A stretch of DNA of 64,000 nt from Caldilineales bacterium (GTDB lineage Bacteria; Chloroflexota; Anaerolineae; Caldilineales; Caldilineaceae), in NCBI GenBank assembly GCA_012271135.1, contig JAAXGZ010000072.1:32919-96918 (forward strand), given 5' to 3'. Shown here piece by piece: positions 63,332 to 64,000 of the stretch. Position 1 is the first letter of the stretch, and every line of letters starts with the position of its first letter. Under the pieces are notes generated by a model that made no database searches, had not been told where the DNA came from, and saw only the letters and a program-made list of their open reading frames with translations. A program made the translations under genes and the position numbers.

Positions 63332-64000
63332 GTCAATTGGAAATCCGGGATCTGCACGCCCGGGTCGAGGGCCAGGACATTTTGCGCGGTGTCTCAATCA
63401 CACTGAGACCGGGCGAAATCCATGCCATGATGGGGCGCAACGGCTCCGGCAAGTCCACGCTGGCCTACGTCATTGCGGGCCATCCGCACTACGAAGTGAC
63501 CGGAGGCGACATCCTGCTGGATGGCGAGAGCATCCTGGAGATGGAGCCCAACGAGCGGTGCCAGGCCGGTATTTTCCTGGCGTTCCAGTACCCGGTGTCC
63601 GTGCCGGGTGTCAGCGTGGCCAACTGCCTGCGCACCGCGGTGTCCAACGTGCGGGGCTTTACCAAGGAGGCTCACCTGGCCAGCCAGGAGGGCGGCGTGG
63701 TCGGCAGCCACCTCATGCCGATGCGCAAGTTCCGGCGCGAGCTGACAGCCAAGATGAAGGAGTTCCAGGTGGACTCGTCGTTCGCGCGCCGCTACCTCAA
63801 CGAAGGGTTTTCGGGCGGTGAGAAGAAGCGGACGGAGGTTCTGCAGATGGCAATGCTGGAGCCCCGCTTCAGCATTCTGGACGAGTCCGATTCGGGTCTC
63901 GACATCGATGCCCTCAAGGTGGTGGCCGACGGCATCAACAAGCTGGCCACCGAGGATCGGGGTTTCCTGCTGATCACCCACTACCAGCGCATTCTCAACT
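63328..64000 (+). CDS. sufC: Fe-S assembly ATPase SufC (3' end outside the window)
   Basis: 224 codons are visible from ATG 63328, open to the end of the window; a complete SufC is about 250 residues. Walker [22 protein letters not shown]-loop [19 protein letters not shown], the signature [19 protein letters not shown] and Walker [19 protein letters not shown] are all present; the SDSGLD form is specific to SufC. It powers the SufBCD scaffold, whose genes should follow. Confidence 0.95.
   Translation, partial: MSQLEIRDLHARVEGQDILRGVSITLRPGEIHAMMGRNGSGKSTLAYVIAGHPHYEVTGGDILLDGESILEMEPNERCQAGIFLAFQYPVSVPGVSVANCLRTAVSNVRGFTKEAHLASQEGGVVGSHLMPMRKFRRELTAKMKEFQVDSSFARRYLNEGFSGGEKKRTEVLQMAMLEPRFSILDESDSGLDIDALKVVADGINKLATEDRGFLLITHYQRILN

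Noticed and set aside
1..64000. CRISPR arrays, rRNA and tRNA genes
   Set aside because: No regularly spaced direct repeats, no rRNA signature blocks and no tRNA-like TPC-arm plus acceptor pairing were found while reading both strands; a short tRNA could still be missed by eye.

Overview
The window reads as a chromosomal segment of a GC-rich (by eye roughly 62-66 percent) bacterium, most plausibly an uncultured member of the Chloroflexota. That placement is an inference. It rests on the combination of DUF1385, the PdxS/PdxT route to PLP, folate-dependent TrmFO, a PgpH-type 7TM-HD phosphodiesterase followed by YbeY and a DgkA-type kinase, a SufR-sufC start of a suf operon, RecD2, and many phytanoyl-CoA-dioxygenase-like, enolase-superfamily and Gfo/Idh/MocA genes. 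No rRNA, tRNA or CRISPR array was recognised.

Layout. (1) 1-10 kb is a defence island. It holds the end of a DUF499 ATPase, a small partner, a truncated DUF1156 stub, an intact DUF1156 methyltransferase and a PLD-SNF2 helicase, all overlapping or nearly so. After a weakly coding gap comes an AT-rich FRG-domain gene. (2) 10-17.5 kb mixes catabolic genes (rhamnonate-dehydratase-like enolase, SDR, D-2-hydroxyacid dehydrogenase) with a stand-alone DNA methyltransferase, a HicBA toxin-antitoxin pair, an ISAs1 scrap, and a DUF433/DUF5615 module broken by an IS630-family remnant. (3) 17.5-25.8 kb carries a class IV aminotransferase and sulfotransferase pair, an oxidoreductase, and a sugar-type ABC importer (lipoprotein plus two permeases, no ATPase) bracketed by two Fe(II)/2-oxoglutarate dioxygenases. 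(4) 26-37.5 kb has a coiled-coil nuclease-like protein, a 1413-residue YfhO/flippase fusion, TrmFO, a HAD phosphatase, a GT4 glycosyltransferase and a 1.29-kb tandem duplication of a GNAT gene with pieces of both neighbours. (5) 37.5-49 kb has DUF1385, RecD2, a TIM-barrel isomerase, an ISAs1 relic, and a minus-strand run selD - eda - small Cys-rich ORF - DUF262/HNH protein, followed by Fic. (6) 49-64 kb is mostly housekeeping: NadD, Obg, PgpH, YbeY, DgkA, PdxS, PdxT, QueG, a DegT-type aminotransferase, a VOC protein, M32 carboxypeptidase, an MFS transporter, SufR and the start of SufC.

The strongest unusual signals are these. selD has an in-frame UGA at codon 16, followed by a hairpin that fits a bacterial SECIS, so the ATG-initiated reading frame is only the C-terminal three quarters of a selenoprotein. 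A single reading frame fuses a GT-C/YfhO-like protein to a Wzx-like flippase. A duplicated 5' stub in the defence operon looks like a replacement scar. An 87-residue Cys-rich ORF overlaps the DUF262/HNH gene. A perfect palindrome sits just upstream of a textbook promoter for sufR. A -10 motif followed by CCCGCG recurs at three loci.

All assignments come from reading the sequence and from remembered family motifs; no database search was run.
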